Origin: Thermoplasmatota archaeon
Lineage (GTDB): Archaea; Thermoplasmatota; Thermoplasmata; Halarchaeoplasmatales; Halarchaeoplasmataceae
Assembly (NCBI GenBank): GCA_018334755.1
Contig: JAGXLI010000016.1
Coordinates: forward strand, 1-34,089
Length of the DNA stretch: 34,089 nt
Direction of reading: 5' to 3'
Part shown: piece by piece, positions 1 to 7,238 of the stretch
Layout: each line of letters starts with the position of its first letter
How positions within the stretch are numbered: the stretch's first letter is position 1
The notes under the pieces: generated by a model
Database searches by the model: none
What the model was told of the DNA's origin: nothing
The model's input: only the letters and a program-made list of their open reading frames with translations
Translations under genes and position numbers: made by a program

Positions 1-833
1 GGGTTCCCTGCATCATATTCTTGACTCGAGAGTATGTCATCATCGGACCAATCATACTGGTTAGAATCCATTGCAAATGAAACGAGCTTGCTGGAATTCA
101 CCCATGATTTGATCACGTCGGTGTTGGAAACATGCGTTTTTATGAACTCCGATGTCCTGTACTTGGGTGCGTTCCTCCAGGCCGACTCACTGCCCCAGGA
201 AGTATGATCATATTGGTCGTAGGGCATATTGGCCCAGTTGGAGCTGCCCACGGTATCGACGTGCTCGCTGCATCCCTCTAAAGTCGCACCGCTATCTTCT
301 CCTCCATTCACGTGGTTGTAGATCCAGGCGGGGCTCATACGATACTCGTCGTTACCTGAAGAGGCGTCGTAGTCGTAGGCTCTTGCTTGGGCAAACGTAT
401 TGGTATAATATCCCGTGGCCCAGGCCGCGCAGGAACCCTGGCTGCCTTGGTTCCCGACCGGCGGAAAATACTTCTTGGTCGTTAGATCCCTCGATGCGCG
501 CAGATCATCCTTATCTGAACTCACGTCATCAACAAAAGTTGATCCCTTCATAGAACCGTAGTCCTCTTCAGAAGGAGGAGCCCATCCAGTACCATGTCCA
601 TCTACTATCTCGTTGTAATCCTTATCAGGGTCTTTGACGCCGACATCTTTTTTCAATTCCTTGATCTCGGATTCCGTCATCTCGTGAGTTATGTATTTCT
701 CATCTATCTGTTCCTCTTCGCCGCTTTTTACGTCAGTATCTCCTCCATATGTGACAGCGGTAAAGACCCCTCCACATACGAGAAGAAGACTCATCAAAAT
801 GGCCAAAAAACTATATGTTTTTTTGTTAAACAT
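1..833 (-). CDS. Secreted papain-like (C1A) cysteine protease, C-terminus outside window
   Basis: Reading the minus strand from ATG at 833 gives 277 codons open to the window edge, so the C-terminus is missing. Residues 1-29 form a signal peptide (Lys-Lys, then FLAILMSLLLVCGGVFTA). An acidic propeptide-like stretch follows to about residue 120. Then comes the C1A active-site signature YFPPVGNQGSQGSCAAWA, with oxyanion Gln129 and nucleophile Cys135; the catalytic His and Asn would lie past the edge. The family cleaves peptides, here probably outside the cell. A TAA stop lies three codons upstream of the ATG, so the start is secure. The T/A-rich ttaaaaag about 25 bp upstream suits a leaderless mRNA. 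It is divergent from the EndoQ gene. The family call is strong; substrate and any C-terminal anchor are unknown. Confidence 0.85.
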   Translation of the reverse strand, partial: MFNKKTYSFLAILMSLLLVCGGVFTAVTYGGDTDVKSGEEEQIDEKYITHEMTESEIKELKKDVGVKDPDKDYNEIVDGHGTGWAPPSEEDYGSMKGSTFVDDVSSDKDDLRASRDLTTKKYFPPVGNQGSQGSCAAWATGYYTNTFAQARAYDYDASSGNDEYRMSPAWIYNHVNGGEDSGATLEGCSEHVDTVGSSNWANMPYDQYDHTSWGSESAWRNAPKYRTSEFIKTHVSNTDVIKSWVNSSKLVSFAMDSNQYDWSDDDILSSQEYDAGN

Positions 834-924
834 ATTTTTTTATGCTCCAATTGTCTTTTTAAGTGGTTTATCATTATTTAATACTACCGCCGGCCGATAT
901 AGTTATAATGCCTTTCTTTTTTTT

Positions 925-2130
925 ATGAACATGGAGCTCAATACCGACTTTCACATCCACAGCAAATATTCCAGCGGCGTCTCCGAAAAGATGGAACTAA
1001 AAACTTTGAGCGTTGAGGGAAAAAAGAAAGGGATCGATCTCCTCGGGACCGGTGACTGCTTACATCCCAGATGGAGGAAGCAGATAAAAGAGCTGAAGAA
1101 GGAAAGAGAGAGCATATTTACTCTTGGAGATATGAATTTCATACCTACCGCGGAAGTGGAAACAAAGGATAGAGTCCACCATCTCTGCTTTTTTCCGTCG
1201 CTCTCAAAGGTGGAAGAGCTTTACGAAAGGATGAAACCCTTCTCTTCCAATATCGACTCGGAAGGAAGGCCTAGGGTGGATCTCTCGGGAGAAGAACTCG
1301 CCCTGATGCTTGATGAAACCGGTTGTCTTTTTGGACCTGCGCATGCCTTCACACCTTACACCGGAATATACGGCAACCACGACTCCCTCTCGTCAGCATA
1401 TGGAAAATTTGCTTCTTCCGTGGATTTTCTCGAATTGGGACTGAGCGCGGACAGCAGCTACGCGGACAAGATCTCGGAGTTACATGATATGGTTTACCTC
1501 TCAAATTCGGACGCCCATTCTCCTTTTCCATACAGGCTGGCTAGGGAGTTCAACACGATGAAACTGGACGAACTCAGCTTCGAGGGGATAAAGAAATTAT
1601 TTGAAGGTAAAAAAGGCGAGATGATTCGGAACGTCGGGCTGCCCCCGGAGGAGGGAAAATACAACGAGAGCGCCTGCGAGAGCTGTCAAACTCATCATAC
1701 ATTTGAAGAGGCGGTCTCTCGAGACTGGAGATGCAGCTGCGGCGGGTCCATAAAGAAAGGAGTGAGTGACAGGGTTGAGGAGTTGTCGGATCTTGATGGA
1801 AAATTGAAGGAGACGCCGCCGTACTTGCCCCTGATCCCTCTGCAGGAGATCATAGCCAAAGCGGTAGGTCACTCCAGTCCAAATACCAAGAAGGTAAAAA
1901 GTATCTGGCAGGATTTGATACACTCGATAGGTGACGAAGTAGAAATCCTCTGTGATTCTTCAGTAGAAGACATCGAAAAGGTCACGTCTGAAGAGATAGC
2001 AAATTTAGTCAAGGATTTTAGGGAAGGAAACGTGAAGATAAGTCCCGGCGGTGGAGGAGAGTACGGCGAGATACTCCCGAAAGAAGATAATAGATCTCGG
2101 GACGGACAGAGATCGCTGACAGACTTCTGA
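925..2130 (+). CDS. Endonuclease Q (PHP-family DNA repair endonuclease)
   Basis: This 401-aa protein matches archaeal EndoQ across its length. The family nicks DNA 5' of deaminated bases (uracil, hypoxanthine, xanthine) and abasic sites. The N-terminal PHP metal motif is TDFHIHSKYSSG (His10, His12). LLGTGDCLHPRW, GPAHAFTPYTGIYG, LELGLSADSS and LSNSDAHSP follow, all typical of EndoQ. Around residues 245-275 is a zinc finger (CESC, then CSCGG), and near residue 385 the glycine-rich SPGGGGEYGEI. The open frame extends upstream of 925, but homology begins at ELNTDFHIH, so ATG 925 or ATG 931 is the start. A T/A-rich box at about 895-908 favours a leaderless transcript. The next gene, DgcN-like, starts 48 bp downstream on the same strand. 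Confidence 0.92.
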   Translation: MNMELNTDFHIHSKYSSGVSEKMELKTLSVEGKKKGIDLLGTGDCLHPRWRKQIKELKKERESIFTLGDMNFIPTAEVETKDRVHHLCFFPSLSKVEELYERMKPFSSNIDSEGRPRVDLSGEELALMLDETGCLFGPAHAFTPYTGIYGNHDSLSSAYGKFASSVDFLELGLSADSSYADKISELHDMVYLSNSDAHSPFPYRLAREFNTMKLDELSFEGIKKLFEGKKGEMIRNVGLPPEEGKYNESACESCQTHHTFEEAVSRDWRCSCGGSIKKGVSDRVEELSDLDGKLKETPPYLPLIPLQEIIAKAVGHSSPNTKKVKSIWQDLIHSIGDEVEILCDSSVEDIEKVTSEEIANLVKDFREGNVKISPGGGGEYGEILPKEDNRSRDGQRSLTDF

Positions 2131-2178
2131 AAGCCATGATAAAAAGATTTAACAACAGATACTTTCTTTATTCATACC

Positions 2179-3234
2179 ATGACTAAGACAGTTATTTTAA
2201 CTGATGAGCATCTAGATCAGGGAACCGCTAAGACCGCACACGGTCTATTGAGGCACTCTGAGAAGTACGAGATCGTAGGTGTCATCGACTCAAAATTCGC
2301 GGGGAAAAGGACCGATGAGGTCCTATCAAGGTGTAAACCCGTCAAGATCTATCCCGACCTTCCGTCCGTTCTTGATGAAAAGGATGTAGAAAATCTTATC
2401 GTCGGCGTGGCCACCGTAGGGGGCTACTTACCGGAAAATTTCAAGGAGCATATCGAAGAGGCCGTCGAAAACGGTTTGGATATAATCTCCGGGCTCCACT
2501 ACTTTCTCAGCGAAGACGAACAACTCAAAGAGATGGCGGAAGAGCATGGAGTCGAATTGAAGGATATAAGAAAGTCACCTCCTCTAGAAGAACTTCACTA
2601 CTTCCAGAACAGGAAAGAAGAGATAGACGCCCTGACTATACCTTTTCTAGGAACCGACAGTTCTGTCGGGAAAAGGACCGCGCTTCTCGAAACCTACAAA
2701 GCTCTGAAGAAAAGAGATAATAAAGTAGAGTGGGTCGCCACGGGACAGACCGGGCTGTTACAGGGTGCGGATTACGGTCTGCCGTTAGACTCGATCGAAG
2801 GAGACTATATGGTGGGGGAACTCGAACATCAGATTTGGAGGGCCTGGGAAGAGAACGAACCTGATTTCATACTTATAGAGGGCCAGGGCAGTATCTCTCA
2901 TCCGGCTTACGTCTGCGGCTCAAGGGCGATCTTATCTGCGAGCCAGCCCGACGGAGTCGTCCTCCAGCACGACCCGGCCAGACCGTACAGACACTATAAA
3001 GAGGATGAACTCCACTGGCCGATGCCCGAATTGGATACCGAAATAGAATTGATTAAGAAGTTCTCCGGATCCGACGTGATAGCGATAACGCTGAACCCGG
3101 TCGATCTGACTGAAGAGGAAAAAGAGAAGTACATAATAAAGTACGAACAGCAGTATCATGTACCCTCGGCCGATGCCCTGGAAGATCCCGGCAAGATAGC
3201 GAATAGGATCGAAGTCCAGGACAGTTTGAATTGA
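2179..3234 (+). CDS. dgcN: DUF1611 protein, DgcN-like D-glutamate N-acetyltransferase
   Basis: The 351-aa protein has the DUF1611 two-part layout. A Rossmann-like N-terminal half (residues 1-150) is followed by a P-loop-like half with FLGTDSSVGKRTALLETYKA, VATGQTGLLQG, ILIEGQGSISHPAY and VVLQHDPARPYR. DUF1611 genes usually travel with an enolase-superfamily dipeptide epimerase. In marine bacteria and haloarchaea the pair has been described as DgcN (acetylates D-glutamate) and DgcA (racemises N-acetyl-D-glutamate to the L-form). The probable DgcA lies here at 4164-5258 on the opposite strand. The gene ends 6 bp before the convergent beta-RFAPS-like gene. There is no clear Shine-Dalgarno. Family membership is clear; the acetyltransferase role rests on family literature and context. 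Confidence 0.8.
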   Translation: MTKTVILTDEHLDQGTAKTAHGLLRHSEKYEIVGVIDSKFAGKRTDEVLSRCKPVKIYPDLPSVLDEKDVENLIVGVATVGGYLPENFKEHIEEAVENGLDIISGLHYFLSEDEQLKEMAEEHGVELKDIRKSPPLEELHYFQNRKEEIDALTIPFLGTDSSVGKRTALLETYKALKKRDNKVEWVATGQTGLLQGADYGLPLDSIEGDYMVGELEHQIWRAWEENEPDFILIEGQGSISHPAYVCGSRAILSASQPDGVVLQHDPARPYRHYKEDELHWPMPELDTEIELIKKFSGSDVIAITLNPVDLTEEEKEKYIIKYEQQYHVPSADALEDPGKIANRIEVQDSLN

Positions 3235-3240
3235 TAAAAG

Positions 3241-4167
3241 CTACGACTCCAGCCTCACACCGGTATTGCTAGGTTCGCCTATCCACATCCTATATTTCTC
3301 TTTGTCGTAAGATGAGATCTTTTCTTCGACCTCTTCGACTTCATCAGCCCTTACGAGGCCGTAAGCGGTGGGACCCCAGGAACTCTGACCAGCGCCGTGA
3401 GTATGATCTATCAGGGAGTTTACGATATGGGCTATCGCGGGATGGTATATACCTTCCTGGAAGCTCGAAAATGACTCTCCCACCAACTTCTGTATCTCGG
3501 TCAGATGCTCTCCGAAGGCCTTTATATCCCGCCGCTCCAGTGCAGGTAAAATACCCATGAGAACATTGTGACAGATCTTCTCAGGATACTTTACTTCTAC
3601 TTCAAGGTCTTCCATTATGGGTTTTTCCTCTTTTTCATCGTAACCCTTCTTTTCCTCGGGACAGAGTATCACGAACCTCCAGTCCTTGGGGACCTTTCCT
3701 CTATAGAGTATAGGCGATATCTCATCTTTCTTTTCCTTTCCCCCCTCGAGTATGAACCCTCCGTTTTCAAAACCGTACGTTCCGATGGCCGAATATCGCC
3801 CTCTGTCCAAGATACTTGCGAGCTCTTTGACCTCGATATCTATCCTGCTTTCTTTTAACATGCCAAAACCGGTCCCGAGTGTCAGCTGCGTTGTCGAGCC
3901 GAGACCGATATGGCTCGGGATCCTGTCCTTTATTTTAACTTCAAAACTTGTCGTGAGATCGAACTTTTCCTTCAAAGTCTCATATACTTCAGTGACGATC
4001 CGTTTTTCTCTCTGGTCACCTTCGACTTTGAGTTCATTTTGCGAGCTCTTCAATACGATCTCGTAGCCATCATCGAGCGTGAGTCCTAGAGCTCCGTATT
4101 CTCGTTTGAACTCTCTACTCAGGTCCAATATACCGAAGTGCAGCCGGCTCGGAGTCTTAACCCTCAT
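3241..4167 (-). CDS. Beta-ribofuranosylaminobenzene 5'-phosphate synthase-like GHMP-fold protein
   Basis: The 308-aa protein belongs to the GHMP superfamily and most resembles beta-RFAP synthase, which condenses PRPP with p-aminobenzoate-type acids in the committed step to tetrahydromethanopterin. Visible motifs are TPSRLHFGILDLS near the N-terminus, the glycine-rich IPSHIGLGSTTQLTLGTGF (residues about 87-105), TYGFENGGFILEGG, KICHNVLMGILPAL and a C-terminal SSWGPTAYG. The usual GRGGTSGIG-type segment reads DRGRYSAIG, so the sequence is divergent there. The ATG overlaps the dgcA stop by 4 nt (ATGA), so the two are translationally coupled and it is the last gene of the purH-folC-nth-dgcA operon. 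The substrate could differ from classical beta-RFAPS given the folate-using neighbours. Confidence 0.8.
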   Translation of the reverse strand: MRVKTPSRLHFGILDLSREFKREYGALGLTLDDGYEIVLKSSQNELKVEGDQREKRIVTEVYETLKEKFDLTTSFEVKIKDRIPSHIGLGSTTQLTLGTGFGMLKESRIDIEVKELASILDRGRYSAIGTYGFENGGFILEGGKEKKDEISPILYRGKVPKDWRFVILCPEEKKGYDEKEEKPIMEDLEVEVKYPEKICHNVLMGILPALERRDIKAFGEHLTEIQKLVGESFSSFQEGIYHPAIAHIVNSLIDHTHGAGQSSWGPTAYGLVRADEVEEVEEKISSYDKEKYRMWIGEPSNTGVRLES

Positions 4168-5258
4168 GATATCGCCTCTAATTCCATCCTGTGATCCTCC
4201 ATCTTTTCTTTATCTACGTCAACACCCAAACCCGGCTTATCGGAGGTCCAAAGCTTTCCGTCCTTGAAATCTAGCCCGGAAGCGATATTGTCGGAGAGCA
4301 TGAAGTGACTGTCCAGATCAGCGTATCTTAGGTTTTCCGTGGTCTGGTGAAGATGTGCTCCCGCCGCGATCGAGATGCTGGTCTCTCCCATGCACCCGAC
4401 CATCCCCTGGACAGAGTAATCTTCCATGATCTCGACTATCTTCCTTCCCCCGGTGAGGCCGGCGCTTTTCATCAATTTTATATTTATCATGTCAGCCAAT
4501 TCCTCCGTACATATCTTTTCTGCCATCTCTGGGCTTTTTATGGTCTCGTCGGCCATGATGGGTATGTCGGTTTCAGATGTAACTTTTTTCAGTCCCTCGA
4601 GATCTCCTTCCCTCACGGGCTGTTCCACGAATTGTATATCCAGGTTTTTTAACTTCTGACACAGCGTTATCGCTTCCTCCGGGGTGAACGCCTGGTTGGC
4701 GTCGACCCATATGTCTGTATCTTTTCCAACTATATCTCTCACTGCCTGTATCCTTCTCAGGTCCTCTAGAACGCCGAATCCGATCTTGATCTTGATTGCT
4801 TTGAACCCTTTCTCTATGAACTTAGAAGCGTGTTCTCTCGTCTCGGTCTTCGTCATCAGACCTATTGTCCTGTCGGTCAATACACCCTGTTCTCTTCCTC
4901 CGTACATATCCCAGATCTTCTTTTCCTCTAGCTTTCCTTTGAGGTCATGCAGCGCTATATCCAATCCCGCGATAGCGGCCGGATTTCCAGGCAATTTTTC
5001 TCTCAGTTTTTCCCAAACTTCCTCCAACTCTATATCTTTGCCTTCGACTTCAGATCTCATCCCTTCCGATGCTTTCAGTATGGATTCCACGCTCTCTTGA
5101 GTCACGCTGTTGGCGCTCGCATTTCCCCAGCCCGTGACGTTATCGGATCTCACTTTCACTATCACATTTTCAGCGGTGAGAGAGGATCCCGTGGAAATCC
5201 TGAATACCTCGTTCCTATCGATAGCTATCGGTATCGTTTCTAACTCATCTATCTTCAT
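4164..5258 (-). CDS. dgcA: Enolase-superfamily epimerase, DgcA-like (N-acyl-glutamate racemase / dipeptide epimerase)
   Basis: The 364-aa protein has a capping domain (residues 1-125) and a TIM barrel with the muconate-lactonizing subgroup residues: the KIKIG double-lysine motif, WVDANQAF (first metal Asp), FVEQPV (Glu), MADETI (Asp-Glu) and INIKLMKSAG (second catalytic Lys). The subgroup includes L-Ala-D/L-Glu epimerases and DgcA. A longer open frame starts at 5348, but that extension lies inside nth and carries no family signal. ATG 5258 is preceded by gaggtg at good spacing and gives the normal N-terminus MKIDELETIPIAI. It overlaps the end of nth by 14 bp and the following gene by 4 bp. 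With DgcN close by, N-acetyl-D-glutamate racemisation is the preferred role; murein-peptide epimerisation is the alternative. Confidence 0.85.
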   Translation of the reverse strand: MKIDELETIPIAIDRNEVFRISTGSSLTAENVIVKVRSDNVTGWGNASANSVTQESVESILKASEGMRSEVEGKDIELEEVWEKLREKLPGNPAAIAGLDIALHDLKGKLEEKKIWDMYGGREQGVLTDRTIGLMTKTETREHASKFIEKGFKAIKIKIGFGVLEDLRRIQAVRDIVGKDTDIWVDANQAFTPEEAITLCQKLKNLDIQFVEQPVREGDLEGLKKVTSETDIPIMADETIKSPEMAEKICTEELADMINIKLMKSAGLTGGRKIVEIMEDYSVQGMVGCMGETSISIAAGAHLHQTTENLRYADLDSHFMLSDNIASGLDFKDGKLWTSDKPGLGVDVDKEKMEDHRMELEAIS

Positions 5259-5907
5259 CCTTATACACCTCTTCATAATATTTACACATCTCAGTAAGTG
5301 GACACTTCCCACATTTTGGGTTTCTAGGCTGGCATATGTTCTTTCCAAATTCGACCATCAGTTTATTTATCTCTATCCAGTATTTCTTTGGGATCTCTTC
5401 TTGGAGGACTTTCTCCGTCTCCTCCGGCTCTTTTGTATCGGCTATACCCAACCTGTTGCTGATCCTGTGGACGTGAGTATCTACTGGTACCGCGGGCTCT
5501 CCGAAGCCGTACACTTGAACGCAGTTGGCCGTTTTCCTTCCGACTCCTTTGAAGTCCAAGAGTTCGTCCATATCTTCCGGCACTTCGTCGTCATACTCTT
5601 CGTGTACCCTCCGCGCGATCCTTTTGACCCTTTCAGATTTGACATTGTAGAAGCCGGAAGGTTCGATAAGTTCCTTTACATGATCGAGAGGTGCCTCTGC
5701 CAGTTCCTTAGGGGTAGAATATTCTGAAAACAGGGCTTCAGACGCCTTGTGGGTGTTGACGTCCTTCGTCCTCTGAGATAGTACCGTAGAGATCAGTACC
5801 TTGAACGGTGAGCGCGTCGGGACCTCGTCTTCTTCGGGATCCTTTCCCGGGTAAGCCCCGACTTGGAATTCGTTCCTTAAAAGTTCCATCATCTTCTCAT
5901 AATCCAT
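5245..5907 (-). CDS. nth: Endonuclease III (HhH-GPD DNA glycosylase/AP lyase)
   Basis: This 220-aa protein is the usual Nth length. The helix-hairpin-helix is DFKGVGRKTANCV, holding catalytic Lys125; VPVDTHVHRISNRLG holds catalytic Asp143. The C-terminus carries the [4Fe-4S] loop at Cys192, Cys199, Cys202 and Cys208 (spacing C-x6-C-x2-C-x5-C). The enzyme removes oxidised pyrimidines and cleaves the abasic site by beta-elimination. It starts 4 bp after the folC stop and overlaps the start of dgcA, so it is the third gene of the operon. Housekeeping repair inside a purine/folate operon has no obvious functional logic; shared growth-linked expression is an inference. Confidence 0.95.
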   Translation of the reverse strand: MDYEKMMELLRNEFQVGAYPGKDPEEDEVPTRSPFKVLISTVLSQRTKDVNTHKASEALFSEYSTPKELAEAPLDHVKELIEPSGFYNVKSERVKRIARRVHEEYDDEVPEDMDELLDFKGVGRKTANCVQVYGFGEPAVPVDTHVHRISNRLGIADTKEPEETEKVLQEEIPKKYWIEINKLMVEFGKNICQPRNPKCGKCPLTEMCKYYEEVYKDEDR

Positions 5908-5911
5908 TATA

Positions 5912-7222
5912 TCAGCTCATCTTTCTCCTTATATCTCCCAACAAGTACATGGATCCAGTAATGAGAATAAGGTCTCCGTCTCTCCAATCCTCTTCTGCCT
6001 TTTCAAGGGCCTTGACGCCGTGTTCGAAAGATTCGGACGGGCAGAATCGATCGAATGTTTCGGCGAGCTTATCACTGTCCAGTTTTCTTTCACTGACGGG
6101 TTCCGCCGTGTAAACTTTATCTGAAACGGGCCCGAGTACCTCTGAAAGACTCCCGTAATCTTTGTCTTCCAGCATTCCCACGACAAGACGAAGATGATCG
6201 TAATCTAACCTCTCCATCCCTTCCTTCAGTGCCTTGAATCCGCTCTCATTGTGGGCTGAATCCATCATGATCCAAGGTTCGGTCCTTATCGTTTCCATCT
6301 TACCGGGGAACGTGCTCTTTTCGATGCCTGAGATGATATCTTCTTGATCTATCTCGTAGCCCTTTTCCTGGAGACCTTCCGCGATCTTCAGAGCTAAGAG
6401 TACGTTTTCAGCCTGCCAGGGCGCTTCACCCTGGATATCTAATTCGCCGTAAGGCGAAACCTCCAGTATCAAAGGATCATACGATATCTCGTAATCTCTA
6501 TCGTAGGCGTGGTTAAAATCTGCACTCCTCTCTTCACACACACCCTCGAGATACTTTCTGATAGAGGGGTCTTTTTCACCAGTTACGAAGTAGTTTCCCT
6601 CTTTTATTATCCCAGCTTTTTCATAGGCGATCTCCTTCTTTGTATCGCCTAGGTATTCAGCGTGGTCGCGGCCCACGTAGGTGGTCGCGGAAAAGTCGTG
6701 GGGCGCCACGTTCGTTGCATCAAGTCTTCCTCCCATCCCGACCTCTAAAACGGCTATATCGATATCTTTTTTCGAGAAGTATTTGAAGGCGACTGCCGTT
6801 AAAGCTTCAAAGAAACTCGGCCTTTTTTCCGGCTCTTCTTCTTCGATCTCTCTTATGACCGGGTGCACTTCCTCTATGATTGACCAGAGCTCTTCTTTCT
6901 CTATCTTTTCTCCGTCTACTTGTATCCTTTCTTCGAAGTGGGTCAGGTGAGGCGAAACATAGAGTCCGGTCCTGTATCCGCTGTCCTTCAAAATGTTCAC
7001 CAGCGTTCTGCAGACCGAGCCTTTGCCGTTTGTTCCCCCGACTAATATGGATTCAAAATCAAGATGCGGATCGTTTATCCTTGAGAGAAAATCTTCTATT
7101 TTGTCCAAACCCAGCTTCACTCCGACCCTTTTCAGTGAATAAAAGTAATCCTCGGGATGATCGAACTCATCTTTAGGTTCGTTTATCTTCCTTGCCGCTT
7201 TTTCATCTGGCTCTTTTTCCAT
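5912..7222 (-). CDS. folC: Folylpolyglutamate synthase / dihydrofolate synthase family Mur ligase
   Basis: The 436-aa protein belongs to the FolC branch of the Mur-ligase superfamily, which forms an amide between a carboxyl-phosphate intermediate and glutamate. Diagnostic stretches are the P-loop VGGTNGKGSVCRTL, the family signature LYVSPHLTHFEERIQ, IAVLEVGMGGRLDATN, GRDHAEYLGDT (Mg and ATP region) and MMDSAHNESGFKAL at the start of the C-terminal domain. The start lies 16 bp after the purH stop, with gagtgg just upstream as a possible ribosome-binding site. In this operon it probably polyglutamates the folate used by Fhs, PurH and ThyX, or a pterin cofactor related to the beta-RFAPS product. 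Whether it has both FPGS and DHFS activity cannot be read from sequence. Confidence 0.88.
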   Translation of the reverse strand: MEKEPDEKAARKINEPKDEFDHPEDYFYSLKRVGVKLGLDKIEDFLSRINDPHLDFESILVGGTNGKGSVCRTLVNILKDSGYRTGLYVSPHLTHFEERIQVDGEKIEKEELWSIIEEVHPVIREIEEEEPEKRPSFFEALTAVAFKYFSKKDIDIAVLEVGMGGRLDATNVAPHDFSATTYVGRDHAEYLGDTKKEIAYEKAGIIKEGNYFVTGEKDPSIRKYLEGVCEERSADFNHAYDRDYEISYDPLILEVSPYGELDIQGEAPWQAENVLLALKIAEGLQEKGYEIDQEDIISGIEKSTFPGKMETIRTEPWIMMDSAHNESGFKALKEGMERLDYDHLRLVVGMLEDKDYGSLSEVLGPVSDKVYTAEPVSERKLDSDKLAETFDRFCPSESFEHGVKALEKAEEDWRDGDLILITGSMYLLGDIRRKMS

Positions 7223-7238
7223 AAAACCACTCGATCGA

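Noticed and set aside
152-553. Open plus-strand frame of 133 codons
   Set aside because: It lies wholly antisense to the clear cysteine protease frame, is Arg/Ser-rich with no family signal, and has low-quality composition typical of a shadow frame.
5259-5348. Longer N-terminus for the DgcA-like gene
   Set aside because: The extra 30 residues are antisense-free but lie inside the end of nth and do not resemble the enolase-superfamily N-terminus, whereas ATG 5258 has a ribosome-binding site.
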